Source: Clostridia bacterium (GTDB lineage: Bacteria; Bacillota; Clostridia; Oscillospirales; Acutalibacteraceae). From it: a stretch of 64,000 nt of DNA. The stretch spans positions 1 to 64,000 of the forward strand of contig JAFQCR010000018.1 of NCBI GenBank assembly GCA_017416345.1. The letters are read 5' to 3'. Position 1 is the first letter of the stretch; the number at the start of each line of letters is the position of its first letter. The translations under genes were made by a program, and so were the position numbers. Below the pieces are notes generated by a model, which saw only the letters and a list, made by a program, of their open reading frames with translations, made no database searches and was not told where the DNA came from. Positions 8,663-16,928 of this stretch are shown in pieces.

Positions 8663-10024
8663 ATGTTAAAGAAAATTTTTTGTGTTTTATTTGTAATCAT
8701 ACTTACCGTTTCGGTCGTCACAGTACCTGCCTCGGCCTATACACCGACCAATTTTGAGATTGACGCCGAGGGTGCAATGCTGGTCAATATGGATACGGGC
8801 GACATTTTGTATCAGAAAAATGCCGACAAGCGTCTGTATCCTGCATCGCTGACCAAGCTGATGACCGCCCTTGTGCTTTATGAAAACACTAAGGATATTG
8901 ACGCCGAGACCATAACCGTATCGGATTACGCCATAAAATCGCTTCAGGGAACCGACTCCTCCTTGGGCGGACTGAAGGTCGGTGAGCAATTGACCGTAAG
9001 ACAGATGCTGTACGTTTTGCTTATGTCCTCGGCAAACGAGGGTGCCAACGCCATAGCCGAGCATGTTGCGGGTGATATCGAAAGCTTTTGCGAAAAGATG
9101 AACCAAAAGGCAGCCGCTTTGGGCATGACGGGGACTCACTATGCCAATGCACACGGTCTGCACGATGTCGAGCATTACACCACCGTCAGCGATATGTACC
9201 GCCTTGCCACCGCCATTCTGGCCATTGATGATATCAAGGAGATAGTCAATACCGCACAGTACAAGCTTGCGGCAACCAACAAGAACTCTGCCCGCACGCT
9301 GACCACCACCAACTTTTTGATGCTTAACAACGGTCAGAAATGCACCGCAGAAAAATATAAGGGACAAACCTATTATTACAAATACGCCAAAGGCATCAAG
9401 ACCGGTTATACCGATGCCGCAGGCCGTTGCCTTATTTCCACCGCATCCAAAAACGGATACAATTATATGTGTATCCTTATGAAAAGTCCCGTTTACGAAG
9501 GCAATAAGAAGATCCGTGTCGAGTTTGGCGACAGCAAAGCGCTGTATGAGTGGGCATTTAATGAGTTTGAGTATAAGACCGTGCTGAGCACCGATGAGAT
9601 AGTGGGTGAAGTGCCGGTAGACCTTGCAAGCGATACCGATTTTATCTCGGCAGTACCCGAGCAGAGCCTTTCGGCCATCGTCCCCAAGGTCGCCGATAAT
9701 TCAACCGTAAGCCTCAACATAACCTGGTACGAGGAAAAATTCAGCGCACCTATCGAAAAGGGCGATTTTTTGGGCGAATGTGATGTTGTTTACGCAGGCG
9801 AGACCTTAGGAACGGTCACGCTGGTGGCATCGCAGGATGTTGAGCGCAGTACCTTTATGTATATCGGCCGCGGTATCGGCAATTTCTTCTCCACACTTTT
9901 CGGCCATTGGGCATTTTATCTTGTGCTCGGTATAATCGCAGTAATTATCATTATCTTTGTAGTTTCACTCGTCATTCTCAACTCCCCCAAGCATAAGAAA
10001 AAGAAGAAAAACAGAAGGTATTAA
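8663..10024 (+). CDS. D-alanyl-D-alanine carboxypeptidase (PBP5/DacF type, peptidase S11)
   Basis: A 453-residue secreted serine peptidase that trims the terminal D-Ala from peptidoglycan pentapeptides. It has a signal peptide (about 1-25, cut near ASAY), then the active-site motifs SLTK (near 63), SAN (near 123) and KTG (near 246). A beta-rich C-terminal domain (about 290-390) follows. Unlike classic DacF proteins with an amphipathic tail, this one ends in a real membrane helix (about 415-440) and a very basic tail, KHKKKKKNRRY. It has a good AAGGAG ribosome site. The short pyrophosphatase gene starts 4 nt after its stop. Confidence 0.92.
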   Translation: MLKKIFCVLFVIILTVSVVTVPASAYTPTNFEIDAEGAMLVNMDTGDILYQKNADKRLYPASLTKLMTALVLYENTKDIDAETITVSDYAIKSLQGTDSSLGGLKVGEQLTVRQMLYVLLMSSANEGANAIAEHVAGDIESFCEKMNQKAAALGMTGTHYANAHGLHDVEHYTTVSDMYRLATAILAIDDIKEIVNTAQYKLAATNKNSARTLTTTNFLMLNNGQKCTAEKYKGQTYYYKYAKGIKTGYTDAAGRCLISTASKNGYNYMCILMKSPVYEGNKKIRVEFGDSKALYEWAFNEFEYKTVLSTDEIVGEVPVDLASDTDFISAVPEQSLSAIVPKVADNSTVSLNITWYEEKFSAPIEKGDFLGECDVVYAGETLGTVTLVASQDVERSTFMYIGRGIGNFFSTLFGHWAFYLVLGIIAVIIIIFVVSLVILNSPKHKKKKKNRRY

Positions 10025-10028
10025 CAGT

Positions 10029-10388
10029 ATGACCCTTGAGGAAAGAAAAGCGCAGGTACGGTCGTACCTCGGCAAAGTGTTACGGATAGTTATTGACCGT
10101 CCTATTGGATATATTCATAAAAAGACGATTCACTTCCCCATTAACTACGGATATATTCCGGGTGTTTTAGGCGGTGACGGCGAGGAGCTTGACGTATATC
10201 TGTTGGGTGTCACCGAACCTGTGACCGAGTACAACTGCCACGTTATAGGTATAGTCCACCGCAAAAACGACGTTGAGGACAAGCTGATAGCCGCACCCGA
10301 GGGCATTACATACACCGCCGAGGAAATGGCCGAGGCTATACATTTTCAAGAGAAATACTACGACACCTATATTGAGGTTTTAAAATGA
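10029..10388 (+). CDS. Short inorganic pyrophosphatase family protein
   Basis: A 119-residue protein matching the core of soluble family I inorganic pyrophosphatase: the INYGYIPGVLGGDGEELDVYLLG stretch (about 40-62) contains the metal-binding DGEELDVY. It is clearly shorter than the usual family length of about 170 residues, lacking much of the N- and C-terminal parts. Hydrolysis of diphosphate is therefore likely but not certain. It lies 4 nt after the carboxypeptidase gene and overlaps the next gene by ATGA, so the three are probably cotranscribed and translationally coupled. Confidence 0.75.
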   Translation: MTLEERKAQVRSYLGKVLRIVIDRPIGYIHKKTIHFPINYGYIPGVLGGDGEELDVYLLGVTEPVTEYNCHVIGIVHRKNDVEDKLIAAPEGITYTAEEMAEAIHFQEKYYDTYIEVLK

Positions 10389-10879
10389 AGATACACATCA
10401 TCGGCTGCAGCGGCTCGGGTAAGACATATTTAGCCAAGGCGTTGGCCGAAAAGTACGGCATACCCCACTTTGACCTTGATGATATTCATTGGGATAACTC
10501 GGGCAGTTACGGTGTAAAACGCCCGACGGAGCAACGTGCCGAGCTGCTCCAAAAAATTCTTAAAAATGAAGATTGGATAATCGAGGGAGTGTATTATGCC
10601 TGGGTAGGTCAATGTTTCGAGGACGCCGATGTCATATATGTTCTCGACACCCCGAAGCGAGTGTATAAATACCGCATCATAAAGCGGTTTATCAAGCGAA
10701 GGTTAGGACTTGAAAAGGGCAAAAAAGAGACCTTGAGATCGGTCAAAGCACTGCTCAAATGGACCGACACCTTTCAAAATGTCAATATGAAAGAGATATT
10801 GAAAACACTCGAACCCCACACCGCCAAAACCGTCCACCTGACATCGAGAAATGATGTGAAAAGGATAATTGAAGGGTAG
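10385..10879 (+). CDS. P-loop kinase-like protein (FlaR/topology-modulation type)
   Basis: A 164-residue adenylate-kinase-fold protein with a Walker A loop GCSGSGKT at residues 7-14, the HFDLDDIHW motif and an Arg-rich lid region (KRFIKRRLG). It fits the family annotated as DNA topology modulation protein FlaR-like. The biochemical substrate of that family is not settled, so a small-molecule kinase role is equally possible. Its ATG overlaps the preceding TGA. Confidence 0.75.
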   Translation: MKIHIIGCSGSGKTYLAKALAEKYGIPHFDLDDIHWDNSGSYGVKRPTEQRAELLQKILKNEDWIIEGVYYAWVGQCFEDADVIYVLDTPKRVYKYRIIKRFIKRRLGLEKGKKETLRSVKALLKWTDTFQNVNMKEILKTLEPHTAKTVHLTSRNDVKRIIEG

Positions 10880-10904
10880 TTTTCAAAACAGGCAAAGCAC
10901 TTTT

Positions 10905-10953
10905 AGCCTTCTCCAGCGGAGAAGGTGGCAGCCGCAGGCTGACGGATGAGGAG
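10905..10953. repeat. Two-hairpin REP-like repeat (GCCTTCTCC type)
   Basis: Hairpin one is GCCTTCTCC/GGAGAAGGT and hairpin two CAGCC/GGCTG, followed by GACGGATGAGGAG. The same layout, inverted or with changed but still complementary stems, occurs at 15449-15504, 47430-47470, 48626-48675 and 48726-48772. It also lies where a terminator for the upstream genes would be expected. Confidence 0.8.
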
Positions 10954-11066
10954 AACACGTCAACTACACACTTAATATAGATCGTTGCAAAAAAATACAA
11001 CTTCGTGTTTTGACAACAGTTATTTCATGACTTATACTTTTGGGAAGGCATTGAAAAGGAGTAAAA

Positions 11067-11543
11067 ATGACGCAGGATATTGTTATTCAAGGCGAAGAAT
11101 ACCGCTTTGGACTTCGCACCGTGGGTGTTGCAGTCAAAAACGGTAAATTGCTTGTGCAAAGGGAGAAAAACGGAAACCATTACGCCCTTATAGGCGGTGC
11201 CGTGCAGGTTTTGGAAACCACCGAACAAGCTTTGATCCGTGAGTTTAAAGAGGAAACGGGTGCAGACATCAAGATCAAACGCCTGCTGTGGACCGAGGAG
11301 GACTTTTGGAATTACAAGGGTCGCCGTCACCACGGCCTGGCGTTTTATTATCTTGTGGAGCTTGAAAATTTCGACATCACCCCCGACAGCGGCACATTCA
11401 CTCCGCAAAAGGATGACCCTAACGTCGTTTTCGGTTGGTTACCATTGTCCGAGCTCGATAACATCACCATCTACCCCACCTTCATAAAGGACGAGATCTA
11501 CAGCCTCAAGGATGAACTGAAACACTTCGTGACGAAGGAATAA
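11067..11543 (+). CDS. Nudix hydrolase
   Basis: A 158-residue protein with a complete Nudix box at about residues 32-54: Gly, five residues, Glu, seven residues, then REFKEETGA. It hydrolyses a nucleoside diphosphate linked to some other group; the substrate cannot be told from sequence. It has an AAAAGGAG-type ribosome site. The RAYT transposase gene follows after only 3 nt, so the two are probably cotranscribed. Confidence 0.88.
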   Translation: MTQDIVIQGEEYRFGLRTVGVAVKNGKLLVQREKNGNHYALIGGAVQVLETTEQALIREFKEETGADIKIKRLLWTEEDFWNYKGRRHHGLAFYYLVELENFDITPDSGTFTPQKDDPNVVFGWLPLSELDNITIYPTFIKDEIYSLKDELKHFVTKE

Positions 11544-11546
11544 TAA

Positions 11547-12119
11547 ATGACAATTGACAATAATCAACCCCAACGCAAAAACATACGGTTGAAGGACTAT
11601 GACTACAGCACTCCCGGTTTGTATTTTGTTACCGTTTGTACCAAAGATAAAAAACCGATTTTGTGTCGCATTGTAGGGACCGACGCTAACAGCGCCGTCT
11701 CCCTCTGTCGCTTTGCGACATCTCCCTCACACCGTGAGGGAGTCTTCCTCGGCGGTCCGAAAGTTGTAATGTTTGAATACGGTAAAATCGCAAACGAACA
11801 AATTAAAAATATGACCGTCTTTTACGATAACGTAAAGGTTGAAAAATATGTGATAATGCCCAATCACATACATTTTATCTTGAGCGTGGCCGAAAGCGCA
11901 AGCGGACCGCCCGGGAGGTCGGTCCCTACAAACAATGCAATTTCAAATTTCGTTGGGACGTTCAAGCGATTTTGCAACAAAAAGTACGGCAAAAATATTT
12001 GGCAAGCAAGGTCAAACGACCACATAATCAGAGGGCAACACGATTATCGAAAAATATGGGAATATATTGATGAAAATCCTGTGCGATGGACGTGTGATAA
12101 GTTTTACTTTGAGGAGTAA
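11547..12119 (+). CDS. REP-associated tyrosine transposase (RAYT, Y1/IS200-like family)
   Basis: A 190-residue Y1 transposase domain protein. The HUH motif is in YVIMPNHIHFIL (about residues 98-109) and the candidate catalytic tyrosine is in IWEYIDENPVRW near the C-terminus. RAYT enzymes nick and join REP hairpins as single strands and are stand-alone genes rather than classical insertion sequences. Two stretches of this gene are themselves repeat sequence, adding about 30 residues before the HUH motif and a short loop after it (see the repeat entry). The frame remains open, so it may still be active. Confidence 0.88.
   Translation: MTIDNNQPQRKNIRLKDYDYSTPGLYFVTVCTKDKKPILCRIVGTDANSAVSLCRFATSPSHREGVFLGGPKVVMFEYGKIANEQIKNMTVFYDNVKVEKYVIMPNHIHFILSVAESASGPPGRSVPTNNAISNFVGTFKRFCNKKYGKNIWQARSNDHIIRGQHDYRKIWEYIDENPVRWTCDKFYFEE
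11673..11930. repeat. Inverted REP-type repeat halves inside the RAYT coding sequence
   Basis: The left half (11673-11759) starts GTAGGGACCGAC and ends GGCGGTCCG. The right half (11902-11930) contains CGGACCGCC and ends GTCGGTCCCTAC. The 12-bp and 9-bp ends are exact reverse complements. They flank the 140-bp segment encoding the HUH motif. The same end sequences recur in the array near 46.97-47.1 kb. Both halves are read in frame. Confidence 0.8.
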
Positions 12120-12124
12120 ACTAT

Positions 12125-12601
12125 ATGGCCAAAACAATAATTGACTATATAAATGAATATTTAAGCGGTGAAATTCAGCAGACAGCTTTGAAATTTGTAT
12201 ACTTTTTGCAATCGCAAAATCTCAAGTTTTATAAAGACAACTGTGATTGTTGGAAGGATAAGGTCTATTATTGGGTTACTTATAACAATGAGTGTGTTTG
12301 CTTCATTGCAATTGCTGACCCCGACGAGCCACAAAATCTATGGACGGTGTGGTCGGATGAAAGCAAATTATACGAAGACTATATCGTTAATAATGAAATC
12401 AAACAAACCGCTTGGACTCATGTTGATCTTTGCGGTAACTGCGGTTCCTGTAACGGAGGAAAGCAGAAAACGGTTTTTGGCAAAACCTTTGACCGTGTAT
12501 GCAGTTGTACATTTCGGATTGATAATCCCACTTCTGCTGATGCTCCTTTTATGAAAAGAATGGTAGAAATTAAAATTGAAGAAATTCTCAAAAAGGTATA
12601 A
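12125..12601 (+). CDS. Conserved-looking hypothetical protein with cysteine cluster
   Basis: A 158-residue soluble protein that I do not recognise. Its N-terminal half is rich in Tyr/Asn. A Cys-rich centre, CGNCGSCNGG (about 102-111), with further Cys residues at DNCDC and VCSC, could bind a metal. The C-terminus, DAPFMKRMVEIKIEEI, is helical. It lies 5 nt after the RAYT gene with a GGAG site and 5 nt before a GNAT gene, so it is probably part of the same transcript. Confidence 0.6.
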   Translation: MAKTIIDYINEYLSGEIQQTALKFVYFLQSQNLKFYKDNCDCWKDKVYYWVTYNNECVCFIAIADPDEPQNLWTVWSDESKLYEDYIVNNEIKQTAWTHVDLCGNCGSCNGGKQKTVFGKTFDRVCSCTFRIDNPTSADAPFMKRMVEIKIEEILKKV

Positions 12602-12606
12602 TTACT

Positions 12607-13143
12607 ATGAGCACTATAACAACCGAACGTCTTATATTAAGACCGTTTACCGAAACCGATGCTGATAAGATGTTTAAAAGCTGGACCTGGGACGAGCGTG
12701 TTTCGAGATACTGCCGTTGGCATCCTCACAAAAGCGTTGAGGAAACCCAAGTTCTTTTAAATCACTACCTGCAGAAAGCCAAGAATGGGTTTGATTTCCG
12801 TTGGGGCATTGAACTGAAATCCGATGGGTCCTTGATCGGAATAATTGATGTTGTGGATTTTTCTCACGACAACAGAATCGTTAACGTTGGCTATAATTTG
12901 GCGTTTGAACATTGGCACAAGGGCTATGCGACCGAAGCACTTAAATCTGTCATAAAGCACCTTTTTAATAACGGTGTTGAAAAAATCATTGCAGAGCATC
13001 ACATTGATAACCCTGCTTCAGGCAGAGTTATGGAAAAGTGCGGTATGCGTTTTATAAAGCTTTCAAAAACCCAAGCCAAATTCGATTCTGACACACTTTG
13101 TGACGTGAAAGTATACGAGATAATAAAGACTGTCGAGGAGTAA
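12607..13143 (+). CDS. GNAT N-acetyltransferase, RimJ/RimL type
   Basis: A 178-residue protein. It starts TTERLILRPFTETDADKMF, the usual RimJ/RimL entry strand, and has the acetyl-CoA-binding segment EHWHKGYATEAL (about 101-112) and the late NPASGRVMEKCGM motif. The acceptor is unknown; relatives acetylate ribosomal proteins, antibiotics or small amines. It is followed after 2 nt by another GNAT gene. Confidence 0.88.
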   Translation: MSTITTERLILRPFTETDADKMFKSWTWDERVSRYCRWHPHKSVEETQVLLNHYLQKAKNGFDFRWGIELKSDGSLIGIIDVVDFSHDNRIVNVGYNLAFEHWHKGYATEALKSVIKHLFNNGVEKIIAEHHIDNPASGRVMEKCGMRFIKLSKTQAKFDSDTLCDVKVYEIIKTVEE

Positions 13144-13145
13144 CA

Positions 13146-13571
13146 ATGCTTGAGTTTGTGAATGTAAAGCAAAATATTTTTGACACGGATATTTTGCCGC
13201 TGTTGGCACCGAGTGTGTTTGAGCCAACGCCCGAAAAATTGAGATCCAGAGCCGAAAAATATATAAAACGCCCCAATACGCACATTTACGCCTGCCGTGA
13301 GGGTGGGAAATATATTGGCATTGTGGTGTTTGAGGTGGTTGGCACAAACGCCACCGTGCTGGACATTGCGGTGGATGAAAACTGCCGCAAACAAGGCATC
13401 GGTTCTGCCCTGCTCTCGTTTGTTCTCAAAACTTTCAACATTTCGGAGCTGACCGCCGAGACCGACGATGATGCGGTTGGATTCTATAAAAAATTCGGAT
13501 TCACCGTAACCGAAATCCAAACCGTTTATGACACAAAGCGGTATTTATGCACTTTCAGGAGGAATTTATGA
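13146..13571 (+). CDS. GNAT N-acetyltransferase
   Basis: A 141-residue single-domain acetyltransferase. The CoA loop is DENCRKQGIGSALL (about 79-92) and the C-terminal DAVGFYKKFGFT strand-helix is typical. The substrate is unknown. Its last codons overlap the start of the lipoprotein gene by 4 bp (ATG at 13568), suggesting coupled translation. Confidence 0.85.
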   Translation: MLEFVNVKQNIFDTDILPLLAPSVFEPTPEKLRSRAEKYIKRPNTHIYACREGGKYIGIVVFEVVGTNATVLDIAVDENCRKQGIGSALLSFVLKTFNISELTAETDDDAVGFYKKFGFTVTEIQTVYDTKRYLCTFRRNL

Positions 13572-14776
13572 AACGAGCAATCTCGTTAATATTATCATTT
13601 ATTCTGTTGTTTTTGCTATCTGCTTGCAGCAACGGCACTCAAAGTTCCGACGCTTCGGCACCCATCAGCAAAGCACCGGGGTTTTATGAGCTTGGCATCC
13701 CCTCGTCCGAGAGTTACACTGATTTTCACATTAACGCTCGCAATCCGTGGGATATGATAGTTGGGGGCGGCAAGTTATACATCGGTGGTGGAGACTACGA
13801 CTTCAACACTGGACCTGCCGATATATGGGTGTATGATATCAAAACCGAAAAATGGTCAAACTCGGGTGCTGTTGAAGATGAACAGATTGGTCGATTCATC
13901 CGCCTCGGCAATAAAATCATCGCACCCGGTATCGACCCAAGATACGATCCCGAAAACGGTCGCTGTTATGTGTTGGGCAACGGCAAATGGGAAACATTCT
14001 GTGAGGTCCCCGATGCAGTACACACTTTTGATATAATTGAATTTAACGGAAAGTTGTTTTTCGGCATCGGAACCGACGATTATTCAAAAAAGACACCAAT
14101 AAAGGTTTCGAGCGACGGTGGCAAGACCTTTGCAGATGTGACCGTTTACTACGAGAGTGTTCCTGTGCCCGAAATGGAGGGTTGCGTTTGCTTAAGAGTG
14201 ACTGATTTCTTTATTGCAAACGGTGAGTTATACTGTCTACTGGTTGCAAATAACGGAAAGTACCACGAATACCGATATTTTAAATACGACGGCAAAAACT
14301 TTCAGTTTCACTCAAAATTCGGCCCAAACAAATCATTTGCAAATTGGCAAAGGTCGCGGATCGGAGAAAAGGTCACGTTTGGAGATTTTTGTTTCCTTAC
14401 CACAGGTTATCTTTACAAAACTAAGAATTTCACCGAAACCACCGAGGTGCCGTCGCCCTATAATCCCGAGCCCGACCGACACACGCTGATCTCGCTTGAA
14501 ACACCCGACAAAGGCTTTGTGATGGATCTTCTGACCGAAGAAAATCAAGAAACAGGTGCAACCGATCTGTATGTGCTGAGTTCAACCAAGGACAATAAAA
14601 CCACAATTTGGAAGTATGTGAGTGACACCGAGTTTAAAGAGATATACAGTTTTGATTACAGTGTTATGGCTATGAGCTTTGCAAAGTATGAAAATCGTTT
14701 TTATATAGGTATGGGCGGAAACAATAAACAAAAAGATACCGTTGGAACGATTGTTGAGATAGTATTGGAAAAATAG
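13568..14776 (+). CDS. Putative beta-propeller-like lipoprotein
   Basis: About 402 residues starting MKRAISL, with a lipoprotein signal and lipobox LLSAC, so it is probably anchored on the outside of the membrane. The rest consists of repeating beta segments such as GGGKLYIGGGDYDF, NGKLFFGIG, NGELYCLLV and ENRFYIGMGGN. These look like blades of a Kelch/sialidase-type propeller, but no family could be assigned. I chose the ATG at 13568 because it has a GGAGG site. An in-frame ATG at 13547 would add seven residues before the signal peptide. Confidence 0.65.
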   Translation: MKRAISLILSFILLFLLSACSNGTQSSDASAPISKAPGFYELGIPSSESYTDFHINARNPWDMIVGGGKLYIGGGDYDFNTGPADIWVYDIKTEKWSNSGAVEDEQIGRFIRLGNKIIAPGIDPRYDPENGRCYVLGNGKWETFCEVPDAVHTFDIIEFNGKLFFGIGTDDYSKKTPIKVSSDGGKTFADVTVYYESVPVPEMEGCVCLRVTDFFIANGELYCLLVANNGKYHEYRYFKYDGKNFQFHSKFGPNKSFANWQRSRIGEKVTFGDFCFLTTGYLYKTKNFTETTEVPSPYNPEPDRHTLISLETPDKGFVMDLLTEENQETGATDLYVLSSTKDNKTTIWKYVSDTEFKEIYSFDYSVMAMSFAKYENRFYIGMGGNNKQKDTVGTIVEIVLEK

Positions 14777-14809
14777 TATCTATCCACGTGCAACAAATGG
14801 AGAATAATT

Positions 14810-15328
14810 ATGAAAATTGGTATAAAACTTGCCACGCCCGATGATGCAGGGAGGTTTGCCGAAATACACGCTCGGTCGTGGGAGTTTGCGTACGGTGGTT
14901 GTGTCCCCGAAAGCGTTTTGACGAAACACAACGCACGTTGGCCTTTAATTTGGTCAAAAATGCTAACAAACAACCGCAATTCCCATTACGCAATCACAAC
15001 CGACAACACAACTATCGGGTTTTTGACTCTCGGCACCGCACGTGACGGTGACCTCAGCGATACAGTTTGCGAATTGGTCGGGCTGTATCTTGACCCGAAA
15101 TATATCGGCAAAGGCTTCGGCAGGCAGGCTATGGATTGGGTAAAGCGTGAGGCGGTATCACGAAATTACAAAAGCCTATGCCTTTGGGTGCTGAAAGACA
15201 ACCTAAGAGCAAAAAGATTTTACGAAAAATCGGGCCTCACCTTTGACGGCACCACCAAACCAAGTGGCCTTGGCGATACGGTGGAGGAAAGGTATTTTTT
15301 GATATTGGATACTTCTGAAATGCAGTAG
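14810..15328 (+). CDS. GNAT N-acetyltransferase
   Basis: A 172-residue protein with the acetyl-CoA loop LDPKYIGKGFGRQAM (about 102-116) and a typical C-terminal NLRAKRFYEKSGL segment. It is the third GNAT in this cluster, preceded by a GGAG site. The acceptor is unknown. The cluster of Nudix, GNAT and kinase-like genes with a RAYT gene looks like accessory cargo. Confidence 0.86.
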   Translation: MKIGIKLATPDDAGRFAEIHARSWEFAYGGCVPESVLTKHNARWPLIWSKMLTNNRNSHYAITTDNTTIGFLTLGTARDGDLSDTVCELVGLYLDPKYIGKGFGRQAMDWVKREAVSRNYKSLCLWVLKDNLRAKRFYEKSGLTFDGTTKPSGLGDTVEERYFLILDTSEMQ

Positions 15329-15350
15329 TATATAGCAGCACCTGTGGTTG

Positions 15351-15535
15351 GCTCCCTCTTTGAGGGTGACTCCCCATAAAATGGGGAGATGTCACGAAGT
15401 GACAGAGGGGACCGCCGCGGTAAGTGGCTGTCGAGCGAATGCGAGACTGAGGGAGTACTCCTTCCGTCAGGCTGCGCCTGACACCTTCCTCTCAGAGGAA
15501 GGCTAAGATCCTTCGCTTACGCTCAGGATGACAGA
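15351..15535. repeat. Cluster of three REP-like elements
   Basis: At 15351-15416: CTCCCTC/GAGGG and CTCCCCAT/ATGGGGAG hairpins, then GTCAC/GTGAC, ending in AGAGGGGAC. At 15449-15504: CAGGC/GCCTG and CCTTCCTCT/AGAGGAAGG hairpins. At 15507-15535: half of the AAGATTCTTCG-type palindrome in a GATCCTTCG variant. Together with the MITE-like element this fills the gap to the AraC gene. Confidence 0.75.
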
Positions 15536-15542
15536 CAATCAA

Positions 15543-15849
15543 AAAGACAGGAGCTGCGGAGCGTTCACTTAGGGATAATTCGCCCAAAACAGCGACTTTT
15601 TGCGGCCTAATGCGTCAAAAGCCCACGGTACACGTCAGTGTTACCGTAGGCTTTTTCCTTTTATACCTACAAAAATTCATCTGTTTTGGGTGCAGGGCAG
15701 TTTTGTAGGATGAAATTTGAAGATGTTGCGAAGTTGAAAAATGCAGGAATACTGCCGTATTTCAAGGCTTTTCAACAAGCGGCATATCAAATTTCACCGA
15801 AAAACCGATTTCTCCCTAATTGAGCGCTCCGTGAACGGTTCCTGTCTTT
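15543..15849. mobile_element. MITE-like non-coding element with terminal inverted repeats
   Basis: Ends AAAGACAGGA (15543-15552) and TCCTGTCTTT (15840-15849) are exact reverse complements, and a nested pair CCCAAAACAG/CTGTTTTGGG lies at 15583-15592 and 15681-15690. The 307-bp interior has no credible gene. No clear target-site duplication was seen, so mobility is inferred from the nested inverted ends only. Confidence 0.45.
15617..15660 (+). terminator. Rho-independent terminator hairpin
   Basis: AAAAGCCCACGGTA pairs with TACCGTAGGCTTTT with one mismatch, followed by TTTCCTTTT. It lies inside the MITE-like element and could end transcription from the upstream GNAT gene. Confidence 0.65.
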
Positions 15850-15876
15850 CATTATATTTTTGGTTTGGTTTTTTCC

Positions 15877-16725
15877 TTATTTCTTACTGTCCTTGGTCAT
15901 ATCGTCCTGCTTTGGGGATACGCCAAAGCGGTTTTTATACATACGGTAGAACGATGAATAATCCTTAAAGCCGCAGGAGGTGCAGACCTTGCCTGCCTGC
16001 TCGCCTATTCTGATACGGTTTCTCGCCGAGATCAAACGCTTGATGGTGATATACTCCCACACGCTGGTACCGGTCGCCTTTTTAAACAAACGGTTGAGCT
16101 GTGACTGACTCAAGAAGAAGCGGTCGCTCAAGGAGTTCAGCGACAGCGGCTCATAAAGATTTTTGTTGATATAGTCAATGAGCTGAAGCACCGTCTCGGC
16201 ATTGTCGTTGGAAACCTCCTCGGCACGTTCCTTTTTGGTACAATAAGCCTTATAAACCTCGCACAAAAGAGCAAACAGCTTGGCTTCGGTCTCAAGCTTG
16301 ATACCTAACGGAGTATCACCGCTGAGACTTTCAAAGCATTGCTGATACAGCTTACTTCCGAAATCCTCTTCAGAATAGCGGTTGAGCCTACCCAACGGAC
16401 GCTCGAAAAACGGCTTCATCAAAAGGCCTTCGGGATCATAGTTCTTGAAATAATTCGGGAAAAAGTGTATGACCATACGCTCGTAAGGCATATCACCCAT
16501 CACCTTTAAATTATGTGTTTCGGACGGCTGCATCAACATAACATCGCCGGGCTTTAATATGTACTCATTGCCCTCGACCGAATAACGGCAATAGCCCGAA
16601 ATGAAGTAATAGATCTCCAAACGGTCGTGAGCGTGCATAGGAAACATCTCACCGTTTTCAGGGTGCTCGGTCAAAGTATGATGGATGTGAAAATCGTCAC
16701 ATCTAAGTTCAAAAAATCTTTTCAT
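15877..16725 (-). CDS. AraC family transcriptional regulator
   Basis: About 282 residues. N-terminal cupin (about 10-130; FPMHAHDRLEIYYFISGYCRYS) and two C-terminal HTH motifs (about 185-275), ending CGFKDYSSFYRMYKNRFGVSPKQ. I chose the ATG at 16725 because a GAGG site lies 9 nt upstream; longer starts at 16734 and 16740 lack one. It diverges from the uxuA operon, the likely target, and three related 19-bp sequences in the gap are its candidate binding sites. Confidence 0.88.
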   Translation of the reverse strand: MKRFFELRCDDFHIHHTLTEHPENGEMFPMHAHDRLEIYYFISGYCRYSVEGNEYILKPGDVMLMQPSETHNLKVMGDMPYERMVIHFFPNYFKNYDPEGLLMKPFFERPLGRLNRYSEEDFGSKLYQQCFESLSGDTPLGIKLETEAKLFALLCEVYKAYCTKKERAEEVSNDNAETVLQLIDYINKNLYEPLSLNSLSDRFFLSQSQLNRLFKKATGTSVWEYITIKRLISARNRIRIGEQAGKVCTSCGFKDYSSFYRMYKNRFGVSPKQDDMTKDSKK

Positions 16726-16749
16726 ATATAACATCCTCAAATTAAATCT

Positions 16750-16841
16750 TGCACAGATTTACAATACAAACCCTTCGGTTTGCGCCGATTAGCAATGTAT
16801 TTGGTGTAATTATATCACCAAATGCACGGATTTGCAATACA
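16750..16841. promoter_or_regulatory. Three direct repeats, candidate AraC operator for the uxuA operon
   Basis: TGCACAGATTTACAATACA (16750-16768) and TGCACGGATTTGCAATACA (16823-16841) match at 17 of 19 positions. A third copy at 16781-16799 matches at 14 of 19. Starts are 31 and 42 bp apart, close to three and four helical turns. A TTGGTG...CACCAA palindrome lies between (16801-16821). A TATAAT at 16883-16888 may be the uxuA -10 box, with a poor -35, as expected for an activated promoter. Confidence 0.6.
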
Positions 16842-16928
16842 TGATAGTCAGAAAAACAATAGTTTTTCGCAAAAATATGATGTATAATGTAAAAAAATGC
16901 CTGCGTTGCAGGTGCAAGGAGGAATAAT

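Noticed and set aside
11547-12119. RAYT gene as a pseudogene broken by repeat insertion
   Set aside because: Both inserts keep the frame and the HUH and tyrosine motifs are intact, so loss of function is not shown.
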